Part shown: positions 6,256 through 12,944 of the stretch, piece by piece
Position numbering within the stretch: the first letter of the stretch is position 1
Layout: each line of letters begins with the position of its first letter
DNA from: an uncultured Eubacteriales bacterium
GTDB taxonomy: Bacteria; Bacillota; Clostridia; Oscillospirales; CAG-272
Assembly (NCBI GenBank): GCA_934401725.1
Contig: CAKRSS010000039.1
Coordinates: forward strand, 1-17,313
Reading direction: 5' to 3'
DNA length: 17,313 bases
The notes under the pieces: generated by a model
Databases searched by the model: none
What the model was told of the DNA's origin: nothing
Seen by the model: the letters and a program-made list of their open reading frames with translations, nothing else
Position numbers and translations under genes: made by a program

Positions 6256-7208
6256 ACAGTCGCCGTCTCGGCAGTCGTCATCGGCAAAGGCTCGAGCTGC
6301 GTGCAGCCCTCCGGTACGCAGAACCGAACCGCCCCGCGCTCAACGCTAAGCTCAAGACGCACACAGTCCTCAATTTCGCCGTCAATGCTGACAGCCTGCG
6401 GCGCCGGGAACTCGATGTCAAGCCGCGAACACCGCACAAAATCCGCAATCTCCGACGCGTCACGACGCGCAAGGTAGCTCCCGTTCTTGTAGGACGACAG
6501 CATCGAGATAAACTTGCGCCGCGTAACGTTCTTGACAAAGCTGACGTCCATCACCCCGTCCGACGGCGAGGCGTAGGGCTCAGAGCGGAAGCCTCCGCCG
6601 CAAAAACCGCCGTTGCCGACACAGGTCAGCAGCAGCTCGCGCTCGCAGGGCTCGCCGCCGTCGACAGATACGCGCATGCGCACGCCCGGCTTCTTTATCA
6701 GCACCTTTATAACCCCGATTATGTACGCCAGCTTGCCCGGCACCAGCGGGTTGTTCTTGATGTGCGCCACCTGACGTACCACCTCGCAGTCAAACCCCGT
6801 GTTGAGCATGTTGATAAGGTAGCGCCCGTTATATTTTATGAGATCGATCGGATGCGTGACACCGCGCAGCTGCGCCGCCATGTCCATGAACCGCTCGCGC
6901 GGCGAAAAGTTGCGGACAAAATCGTTGCCCGTGCCAATCGGTATTATGCCGACCTCTACGTTCGGAAACCCCGCCGCGCCGTTCACAACGTCGCACAGCG
7001 TGCCGTCGCCGCCGCAGGCGTAAATGCGGACATCGTCCCCCATCGCACAGCGTCGGCGCACGTATCGCTCACAGTCACCCTCACGCTCGGTGTAGTAAAC
7101 GGTGCAATCCTCGCCCATCTCGCCGCAGACACGGCGTATCTCCTGCTCAAGGCCTGACTGTGCCTTTCCCTTGCCCGCGGCAGGATTGATTATAAAACAG
7201 TGCTTCAT
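6252..7208 (-). CDS. diacylglycerol/lipid kinase (DagK/YegS family)
   Basis: 318 residues. The DAGK catalytic fold is clear: INPAAGKGKA (7-16), the nucleotide-binding GGDGT (66-70) and PIGTGNDFVRNF (90-101), then a C-terminal beta-sandwich half with PSDGVMDVSFVKN and a conserved VSIDGE near the end. Such enzymes phosphorylate diacylglycerol or related lipids at the membrane surface, recycling lipid from envelope polymer synthesis, for example in DgkB. The start is set at 7208, not the upstream ATG at 7232, because AGAGGT (7214-7219) lies 5 bases before it, within the longer frame. It is first of a two-gene operon with the phosphodiesterase. The exact lipid substrate is not determined. Confidence 0.93.
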   Translation of the reverse strand: MKHCFIINPAAGKGKAQSGLEQEIRRVCGEMGEDCTVYYTEREGDCERYVRRRCAMGDDVRIYACGGDGTLCDVVNGAAGFPNVEVGIIPIGTGNDFVRNFSPRERFMDMAAQLRGVTHPIDLIKYNGRYLINMLNTGFDCEVVRQVAHIKNNPLVPGKLAYIIGVIKVLIKKPGVRMRVSVDGGEPCERELLLTCVGNGGFCGGGFRSEPYASPSDGVMDVSFVKNVTRRKFISMLSSYKNGSYLARRDASEIADFVRCSRLDIEFPAPQAVSIDGEIEDCVRLELSVERGAVRFCVPEGCTQLEPLPMTTAETATV

Positions 7209-7267
7209 GTGGGACCTCTTTCGTAAAGCCACCCAGGTCGGCGGCCTTAATTATTTCTTAACACTTA

Positions 7268-7296
7268 ATTATATCACACTCAAGCCCGTTTTTCAA
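7268..7296 (-). promoter_or_regulatory. sigma-A promoter of the lipid kinase-yfcE operon
   Basis: On the minus strand, TTGAAA (7291-7296) and a perfect TATAAT (7268-7273) are separated by exactly 17 bases. The leader to the start at 7208 is about 50 bases. Confidence 0.88.
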
Positions 7297-7355
7297 CGTC
7301 CAAAAGCTATTTTTCACACAATTCTCGCACCAAGGGGCAAAACGCGTCGCGCGAT

Positions 7356-7363
7356 CATATAAT
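7356..7363 (+). promoter_or_regulatory. lone -10-like element upstream of the unknown operon
   Basis: CATATAAT lies about 37 bases before the first start codon. It contains a perfect TATAAT, but no -35 hexamer is recognisable at 16-18 bases; that position reads GC-rich. The octamer also resembles the -10 pattern of mother-cell sporulation sigma factors (CATACAAT type). Which sigma factor is used cannot be settled by eye. Confidence 0.4.
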
Positions 7364-7399
7364 GCTCATGGAAATAATTCTCTGAAAGGAAGCTTAGCC

Positions 7400-7624
7400 A
7401 TGCAACTTGACCGTAACGCGCTAAACCGTCTGCTCTCCATGAGCGACACGCAGCTGAAATACGTGATAACAAAGCTGGCCGTCGATAACGGCCTCGATCT
7501 CTCCACCTTCAATATAAGCGGCAACGACATAAATTCTATCCGAAACGCCCTCAAAAACGCCACCGACCAACAGCTCGAGCTTGCCGCCGAGCAGCTTCGC
7601 CGCGGTAAGCGGGGAGGCCGCTGA
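7400..7624 (+). CDS. small helical protein, first gene of unknown three-gene operon
   Basis: 74 residues, function not recognised. It looks like a compact all-helical protein: LNRLLSMSDTQLKYVITKLA (8-27), then LDLSTFNISGNDINSIRNAL (32-51), then a charged helix DQQLELAAEQLRRGKRGG (56-73). The tail is strongly basic. A GAAAGGAAG ribosome binding site (7384-7392) precedes the ATG. The stop codon overlaps the next start (TGATG), so translation is coupled. From memory, similar short proteins precede partners like those below in other Clostridia, but I cannot verify this here. Confidence 0.75.
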   Translation: MQLDRNALNRLLSMSDTQLKYVITKLAVDNGLDLSTFNISGNDINSIRNALKNATDQQLELAAEQLRRGKRGGR

Positions 7625-8439
7625 TGGACGACGGACGCGCCAGGGACGTCTCCGGCGACACGGGCGCACCCGGCGATCTGCTCGGCGCGCTGCTCTCCGA
7701 CGGACAGCTGCTCGAGCGCGTCTCGCAGATAGTGGCCAAAACCCGCGCGGTCGAGTCATCGGCGGCGGGCAACGACACCGCACCGCCCGACTCCTCCCAC
7801 TCCAACGCACCTCCGCCCCCCGTGCCCGACCTCAACCTGCTCACGGCATTGTTCGGCGGCATGCCCGCTTCACCGCCGCAGGGCACAGATAACAGCCCCG
7901 CCGTGCAGGCCGACTCCGTCGTGGCGGGCGAGTCCGGAGTCAACGCCTCGGCAGCCGGTGCTCCCGACGCTTCGGACGCTTCGGGGATTTCGGGCGCTCC
8001 GGGCACTTCCGGCGCTTCAGCCGTGCCAGACGCCACCGAAGCCACCGCCTCTTCCGTCGCCCCCTCAGCCGCCTCCTCGAGCGCCCCTCCCGACCGACTT
8101 GCCGGGCTCACCTCGCTGCTCACCGACAGCGACTTCATGGCAAAGCTCCCCGGCGTGCTGTCCATGCTGTCGTCTGGGGGCGGCGGGAGTGCCGGAAGCG
8201 GCGGAAAGGACGGCAGCAATGGCGGCTCTGACGGCCGGGACGGCGGCAAATCCGGCAAGGACGGCAAAAGCGTCCCCGTCGGAGCACGCGGCGGACACGG
8301 CGGAGGCCGCGGGGACGGCGACCGCTGCATCGCCCTGCTCTCGGCGCTCAAGCCCTACATGAGTCCGCGGCGGTGCGAGGCCATCGACTACCTCATCCGG
8401 ATGAACCGCATGGGTGACATAATACGCCGCATACGCTGA
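7624..8439 (+). CDS. low-complexity protein with two short helical repeats and a conserved-looking C-terminus
   Basis: 271 residues, function not recognised. Short ordered segments are separated by Ala/Ser/Pro/Gly-rich linkers. Residues 22-37 (ALLSDGQLLERVSQIV) and 164-179 (SLLTDSDFMAKLPGVL) look like copies of one 16-residue helical motif with the pattern xLL[ST]Dxxhhx[RK]h. A third hydrophobic patch, LLTALFGGMP, lies between them. Residues 184-230 are dominated by Gly, Lys, Asp and Ser. The C-terminal 38 residues (RCIALLSALKPYMSPRR at 234-250, then IDYLIRMNRMGDIIRRIR) are helical and basic, and resemble a family seen in Clostridia, by recollection only. There is no signal peptide or membrane segment. 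It starts by 1-base overlap with the gene before and is followed after 17 bases by the next. Confidence 0.75.
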   Translation: MDDGRARDVSGDTGAPGDLLGALLSDGQLLERVSQIVAKTRAVESSAAGNDTAPPDSSHSNAPPPPVPDLNLLTALFGGMPASPPQGTDNSPAVQADSVVAGESGVNASAAGAPDASDASGISGAPGTSGASAVPDATEATASSVAPSAASSSAPPDRLAGLTSLLTDSDFMAKLPGVLSMLSSGGGGSAGSGGKDGSNGGSDGRDGGKSGKDGKSVPVGARGGHGGGRGDGDRCIALLSALKPYMSPRRCEAIDYLIRMNRMGDIIRRIR

Positions 8440-8456
8440 GCGAAAGGAGAAAACGC

Positions 8457-9038
8457 ATGTACGCAAAAGAATTTCGTCGTCCCACGCCGCCGCGGAACTA
8501 CGGTGGCACGGCCTTCCGTGAGCCGGTGCGCGATACAGTCAGCGAGACCGCCACGAATACAGCCCCCGAGACGCGCCGGGACGCGCCCTATACAGCGCCC
8601 TACCCGGCCTCGCCCTACTTGACCGCGCCGTCAACGCCGTCGAACCCGCCCTCACCGTCCTCATCGTGCGACCTTCCGCCGGAGTCATGCCCCGAGCGGG
8701 AATCCGCGCCAACGGCTGAGGCTTCCCTGTCAGAGCCGTCCACGGAGCAAAACGAGACGGAGTCGACACGCGCCACCGACCACCACGACAGTTCAAAAGC
8801 CGACGACGCATCGGTGACGACCTCCGCATCTGCCGAGACCTCCGCCGGGTCGCACCGACCACCATCCCCTGCTCACGGACTGCTCAGCGCGCTCATCCCG
8901 CCCGGCCTTGACTCGGCACACGGCAACGGTCTCGGCTTTGAGGAGCTGCTTCTGACCGGCCTCATTCTGCTGCTCTCGCAGAGCCAGCGCGACAGCGACA
9001 TCATCCTCATGCTGGCGCTGCTGCTGTTCTACCAGTGA
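8457..9038 (+). CDS. Ser/Thr/Pro-rich protein with hydrophobic C-terminal hairpin
   Basis: 193 residues, function not recognised. The N-terminus (MYAKEFRRPTPPRNYGGTAF, 1-20) is basic and looks conserved. Residues 25-140 are low-complexity Ser/Thr/Pro/Glu. The C-terminus is sharply different: LGFEELLLTGLILLLSQS (159-176), then a polar QRDSD turn, then IILMLALLLFYQ to the end, like two amphipathic or membrane-seeking helices. AAAGGAG (8443-8449) lies 7 bases before the ATG. It is the last gene of the operon. Proteins ending in such Leu-rich pairs with acidic turns are frequent, uncharacterised clostridial proteins in my recollection. A membrane or spore-layer association is possible but unproven. 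Confidence 0.72.
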   Translation: MYAKEFRRPTPPRNYGGTAFREPVRDTVSETATNTAPETRRDAPYTAPYPASPYLTAPSTPSNPPSPSSSCDLPPESCPERESAPTAEASLSEPSTEQNETESTRATDHHDSSKADDASVTTSASAETSAGSHRPPSPAHGLLSALIPPGLDSAHGNGLGFEELLLTGLILLLSQSQRDSDIILMLALLLFYQ

Positions 9039-9078
9039 CCCGCACCGCACAATTATTCCCCGGTCGCCCGCGGCGTTA

Positions 9079-9107
9079 TTGACAAATCGCGCGCGGCGTG
9101 ATATACT
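9079..9107 (+). promoter_or_regulatory. near-consensus sigma-A promoter
   Basis: A perfect TTGACA (9079-9084) and TATACT (9102-9107) are separated by 17 bases, about 35 bases upstream of the membrane protein gene. It is the strongest promoter in the window and shows that this gene is independent of the preceding operon. Confidence 0.92.
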
Positions 9108-9142
9108 GAATACAGCACCTGAAACGGGAGATTAAAACCAAA

Positions 9143-9796
9143 ATGAAGGAAAAAGCGATAAAAATCATACGCGAAATATGCCGTCACCACATAAGCCTGC
9201 TGATGCTCATCACGCTCATCGACCTCGCGCTTCTCGCCGTTGACGAGCCTGTGACGCTCTGCTTCGGTCTGCTCGCGTCGCAGAGACTGCTATCCCTTGG
9301 CATGGCGGGTCAGGGCATGGCAGGCGAGGCCAGTCTGCTCGTCTGCGGTTGGCTGACAGCGCTCATCTGCCTCGGACTGTTCGCAGTCTGCCTTGCGGGC
9401 TCGTACAGCCGTCCGGGCTGGCTGCTCTGCGCCGCCGCCATGACGCTTCTCGACACCACCCTCGCGGTAATAAGCCTCATTGCCTGCTCCGACAGCACCT
9501 ATTACCTCGACATCGCCGCGCACGTCTGGTACATCGCCGCGCTCGTGGTCGCCTACATACTCGCGCGTCATAAGCCCGCCCGCAAGCGCCCAGGCCTTCC
9601 CAGCGCGGATGTGGATAAAATTCTCGAGCTGCTTAGCCAGACCAGTAGATTCGGTGGCTCGCATAATATCGATGACCTTGATGACCTTGTAGGCCCTGAA
9701 GAATTCGAAGAGCTTGAGGATTTTGAAGAATCGGAGGGAACCAAAGAGACAGAGGAGTCCTATGAGTCTGCGGAGTCCGAAAAGCCGGAAGAATAA
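9143..9796 (+). CDS. small integral membrane protein with acidic cytoplasmic-type tail
   Basis: 217 residues, family not recognised. A basic N-terminus (MKEKAIKIIREICRHH) is followed by about four hydrophobic segments near residues 17-33, 63-86, 92-115 and 124-142. A positively charged stop-transfer patch (ARHKPARKRP, 141-150) and a soluble tail follow. The tail contains a short helix DVDKILELLSQ (156-166) and a highly acidic Glu/Asp-rich run (176-217). By the positive-inside rule both ends are probably cytoplasmic. The ribosome binding site GGGAG (9126-9130) is 12 bases from the ATG, rather far. The gene has its own strong promoter and ends just before a long palindromic terminator. Confidence 0.8.
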   Translation: MKEKAIKIIREICRHHISLLMLITLIDLALLAVDEPVTLCFGLLASQRLLSLGMAGQGMAGEASLLVCGWLTALICLGLFAVCLAGSYSRPGWLLCAAAMTLLDTTLAVISLIACSDSTYYLDIAAHVWYIAALVVAYILARHKPARKRPGLPSADVDKILELLSQTSRFGGSHNIDDLDDLVGPEEFEELEDFEESEGTKETEESYESAESEKPEE

Positions 9797-9804
9797 CTAC
9801 ATAA

Positions 9805-9846
9805 AAATCCGCCGGGAGCAGTCATATGACTGCTCCCGGCGGATTT
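9805..9846. terminator. 42-bp perfect palindrome, bidirectional terminator
   Basis: Positions 9805-9825 are the exact reverse complement of 9826-9846 (centre GTCAT/ATGAC), giving a 21-bp stem with no mismatch. It lies between the convergent membrane protein gene (stop at 9796) and the EF-G-like gene (stop at 9861). The minus-strand read ends in five T residues, the plus-strand read in three. It most likely ends transcription from both sides. Confidence 0.9.
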
Positions 9847-9860
9847 ATGCAAATTTTCTA

Positions 9861-11924
9861 TTAGGCGTCCTGAGACTTCTTGTACTCCTCGATAATCTTG
9901 GCAGCGATCTCCTTCGGCACGACGTCGTAGCCTGTGACATTGAACTCCATCGAGCCCAGTCCCTTGGACATAGCGCGCAGAGCGATCGGGTAGTCCAGTA
10001 TCTCGGACTTCGGAACGGTGAACTGAATTGTCGTGTAACCGCTCTTGCCCTCGGCGGGGTTCATACCCATAACCGAGCCGCGACGCTTGTTGACGTCGCC
10101 CATAATGTCGCCCATCAGCGCGTCGGGAACGGTGACGAACAGGTCGCCGACCGGCTCAAGCAGGACGGGGCCTGCCAGCTCGAGGCACTTCTTATAAGCC
10201 AGCTGTGCTGCGGTCTTGAAGGAGATTTCATCCGAGTCGACGGGGTGGTAGGAGCCGTCGTACAGGTCGGCAGCCAGATGAACCATCGGGAATCCGGCAA
10301 CGCCCTTCTGCATAGCGTCAAGCAGACCCTTCTCAACAGCGGGGTTGAAGTTTTTCGGCACGGTGCCGCCGACGACGGAAACGGTGAAGGTCAGACCCTC
10401 GTCCTCGCCGGGCGCGAAGCGGATCTTGACGTGACCGTACTGACCGGAGCCGCCGTTCTGCTTCTTGTGCTTGCCCTCGACGTCGACCTTCTTTGTAATC
10501 TTCTCGCGGTAAGGAATCTTGGGCGTCTCGAGCTTGATGGTAACGCCGAAGCGCGACTTCATCTTGGCCGCCAGCACCTGCAGGTGCATGTCGCCGAGGC
10601 CCGCGATGGTCATCTGCTTGGTCTCGCCGTTGTTTTCGAACTTAAGCGTGCGGTCTTCCTCGAGCATCTTGGTGATAGCCTGAGAAATCTTGCCCTCGTC
10701 GCCCTTTGCCGCCGGCATCATAGCCTGAATCATGTAGGGGTTGGGGTAGCATACCGGTGCGTAGGCGATGAGGTCGCCGCCGCAGAGTGTATCGTTGGTG
10801 TTGGTATTTGTGAGCTTTGCGATCATGCCGATGTCGCCGCAGGCCAGCTCGTCGACCTCGGTCTGAGCCTTGCCCTTTACGGTGTAGATGTGAGCCATCT
10901 TCTCTGCCGTCTCGGTGTTGGAGTTGGTGAGAACCATATCCTTCTTGAGCGTGCCCTGCATGACCTTGAAGAAGGACATCTTACCGACGAACGGGTCGGC
11001 GACCGTCTTGAACACGAAAATGTTTGCGACGGAGCTGTTCTTGTCGATGTCTATCTTGCTGCCGTCAGCCAGCTTTTCCTGCTTGCGGGCGGTGAAGCGC
11101 GGGAAAGAAGCTGCGATAGCGTCGAGCATGACGCCGAGTCCCCACAGCATGGTGGCGGAGCCGCAGTAAACGGGAACGATGTCGCCGTGGATGATACCCT
11201 CGTGCAGCGCCTCGGCGGCCTCGTCGTGGGTAATCTCCTCGCCGTCGAAAAACTTCTCCATCAGCTCCTCGGACGTGCCTGCGAGCGCCTCGTTGAGGGC
11301 GTCCTTATAGGAAGCGGCGATCTCCTCGAGCTCAGACGTCATGGGAGTCTCGGAGCGCTTGCCCTTGGCGTCGTACTTGTACGCCTTCATCTCGATAAGG
11401 TCGATGATGGTGACGTCCTTGCCGTTCTTGACGGGAATAGCGACAGGGCAGACGGGCGTGCCGAACTTGTCGTGCAGCTCGCCGAAGACGCGTGCGAAAT
11501 CGGCCTCGTTATCGTCGCACTTGTTGACGAAGAAGGCGCGCGGGATGCCCGCATCGGAGGCATAGCCCCACGCGAGCTCTGTGCCGACCTCAACGCCGGC
11601 CTTTGCGTCGACAGCGATAACGGCGCTGTCGGCAACGCGGAGTGCCTGAAGCACCTCGCCTACGAAATCAAGGTAGCCGGGAGTATCGAGCAGGTTGATC
11701 TTTATATCCTTCCACATGATGGGAGCTACGGCCGTGGACAAAGAGAAACCTCTTTTGATTTCCTCCGCATCGTAGTCACAGACGGTATTTCCGTCAGCTG
11801 TCTTTCCGAGTCTGTCTGTGCCGCCGCCTATGTAAAGCATAGCTTCGGCGATTGATGTTTTTCCGCTTCCTCCGTGTCCGAGTAAAGCTACATTTCTGAT
11901 GCTGTTGGTTTCGATTTTAGCCAT
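9861..11924 (-). CDS. EF-G-like translational GTPase (second elongation factor G paralogue type)
   Basis: 687 residues, full length for EF-G. GTP-binding motifs are G1 GHGGSGKTS (16-24), a switch I RGFSLST (59-65) unlike the RGITI of canonical EF-G, G3 DTPGYLDFVGEV (80-91) and G4 NKCD (134-137). Domains II to V follow, with GSGQYGHVKIRF in domain IV and the tip loop HPVDSDEISFK. DTPGYLDF in place of DTPGHVDF and the altered switch I are features of the EF-G-like paralogues (EF-G2 type), not of the main fusA, which normally sits beside rpsL-rpsG-tuf. Here it is alone. These paralogues bind ribosomes, but their precise role varies or is unknown. AAGGAGG (11933-11939) is 8 bases from the start. 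Confidence 0.9.
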   Translation of the reverse strand: MAKIETNSIRNVALLGHGGSGKTSIAEAMLYIGGGTDRLGKTADGNTVCDYDAEEIKRGFSLSTAVAPIMWKDIKINLLDTPGYLDFVGEVLQALRVADSAVIAVDAKAGVEVGTELAWGYASDAGIPRAFFVNKCDDNEADFARVFGELHDKFGTPVCPVAIPVKNGKDVTIIDLIEMKAYKYDAKGKRSETPMTSELEEIAASYKDALNEALAGTSEELMEKFFDGEEITHDEAAEALHEGIIHGDIVPVYCGSATMLWGLGVMLDAIAASFPRFTARKQEKLADGSKIDIDKNSSVANIFVFKTVADPFVGKMSFFKVMQGTLKKDMVLTNSNTETAEKMAHIYTVKGKAQTEVDELACGDIGMIAKLTNTNTNDTLCGGDLIAYAPVCYPNPYMIQAMMPAAKGDEGKISQAITKMLEEDRTLKFENNGETKQMTIAGLGDMHLQVLAAKMKSRFGVTIKLETPKIPYREKITKKVDVEGKHKKQNGGSGQYGHVKIRFAPGEDEGLTFTVSVVGGTVPKNFNPAVEKGLLDAMQKGVAGFPMVHLAADLYDGSYHPVDSDEISFKTAAQLAYKKCLELAGPVLLEPVGDLFVTVPDALMGDIMGDVNKRRGSVMGMNPAEGKSGYTTIQFTVPKSEILDYPIALRAMSKGLGSMEFNVTGYDVVPKEIAAKIIEEYKKSQDA

Positions 11925-12040
11925 TAGATGTTCCTCCTTGACCCGACGCGCCCCCTCTGGGCGGTGGGTGAATTTTTATGTTTAATATTATATACGATCA
12001 TCAAGTCCCGCAACGGAGAATTTCAAATCACACATCAATT

Positions 12041-12069
12041 ATTATACAATAAACCTTTTCACATTGCAA
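12041..12069 (-). promoter_or_regulatory. sigma-A promoter of the EF-G-like gene
   Basis: On the minus strand, TTGCAA (12064-12069) and a perfect TATAAT (12041-12046) are separated by 17 bases. The predicted leader is about 110 bases and includes GC-rich complementary stretches near 11941-11969, flanked by ACCC and GGGT, that could fold just before the ribosome binding site. A second TATAAT nearer the gene has no usable -35. Confidence 0.75.
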
Positions 12070-12125
12070 TAGCTTTGTATCAATTTTGAAGATTTGCTCA
12101 AAATGACACCCTCGTTTTTGTCTAT

Positions 12126-12944
12126 TTAGACGATGTTTATGCCAAAAAGTGCGGCCGCATTGGTTGCCGTGACCTCCACCACGCGCTCATAGCTCACTCC
12201 GCGCAGCTCTGCGAGCCTCGCGGCTGTGTGGCACATGAGTCCCGAGTGGTTGAGCTCGCCCCGGTGCGGCACGGGAGCGAGGTAGGGACAGTCCGTCTCG
12301 ATGAGCATAAGCTCATCGGGCACCGTCACCGCGACCTCGGGCAGCTTGCGGGTGTTCCTGAAGGTCAGCACACCCGAGAACGAGACATACCACCCTCTCC
12401 GGCACAGCTCACGCGCCAGCTCCGGGCTGCCGCTGAAGCTGTGAAATACGCCGCGCACGTCGGTAAAACGGCGTATCATGTCGAAGCAGTCGCCGTGCGC
12501 CTCGCGGTCGTGGATTATGACGGGCAGGCCGTATTTTTTCGCAAGGTACATCTGCGCCTCGAACGCCTCGGCCTGCGCGGCGCGGTCAAGCGGCTCCCAG
12601 TGGTAGTCGAGCCCTATCTCGCCGAGCGCGACAACCTTGTTCCCCGCTCTGTCGGCGAGCAGCGCCTCGAGCGCGTCAAGCTGCGCGGCAAATCCGGCGT
12701 CAAGACCGCCGCCGGGGGCGGTCACAATGTCCTCGGGGTGGATGCCCGCCGCGGCGTACATGCCGTCATACCGCGCGGCCTGCTTTATGGCCGCGCGGGA
12801 GTTTTCAATATTCGAGCCGACGTTTATAATGTGCCCGACCTCGCCCGAAAACAGTGTGTCAAGCAGGCCTGCGGCACCGCCGTCGGCCTCGGCGTCAAAG
12901 CGCGCGTCGGTATAGTGGGCGTGCGAGTCGAAAAGCCGGGGCAT
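12126..12944 (-). CDS. tatD: TatD-family metal-dependent hydrolase
   Basis: 272 residues. A TIM-barrel metallohydrolase of the TatD DNase family, shown by the metal ligands in FDSHAHYTD (5-13), AAGIHPED (65-72), GEIGLDYHW (108-116), IHDREAHGD (144-152), FHSFSG (167-172) and ETDCPYLAPVPHRG (216-229). Family members have 3'-5' exonuclease or deoxyribonuclease activity on DNA or RNA. After the HRG, many homologues have an RNxP-type segment; here it reads ELNHSGL, a mild departure. The ATG overlaps the metG stop codon by one base (TAATG), so the genes are coupled. The metG-tatD order is a common bacterial arrangement and supports the call. No clear terminator follows. Confidence 0.95.
   Translation of the reverse strand: MPRLFDSHAHYTDARFDAEADGGAAGLLDTLFSGEVGHIINVGSNIENSRAAIKQAARYDGMYAAAGIHPEDIVTAPGGGLDAGFAAQLDALEALLADRAGNKVVALGEIGLDYHWEPLDRAAQAEAFEAQMYLAKKYGLPVIIHDREAHGDCFDMIRRFTDVRGVFHSFSGSPELARELCRRGWYVSFSGVLTFRNTRKLPEVAVTVPDELMLIETDCPYLAPVPHRGELNHSGLMCHTAARLAELRGVSYERVVEVTATNAAALFGINIV

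Noticed and set aside
7551..8351. Pro/Ser-rich open frame on the minus strand opposite the unknown operon
   Set aside because: Shadow of the Gly/Ser/Ala-rich plus-strand gene, which has coupled starts and ribosome binding sites.
9714..11855. 713-codon open frame antisense to the EF-G-like gene
   Set aside because: Composition is Val/Leu/Arg/His-rich without domains, and it starts inside the membrane protein gene and the palindromic terminator.
11960..12000. Second promoter closer to the EF-G-like gene
   Set aside because: A TATAAT is present but no acceptable -35 lies 16-18 bases upstream.
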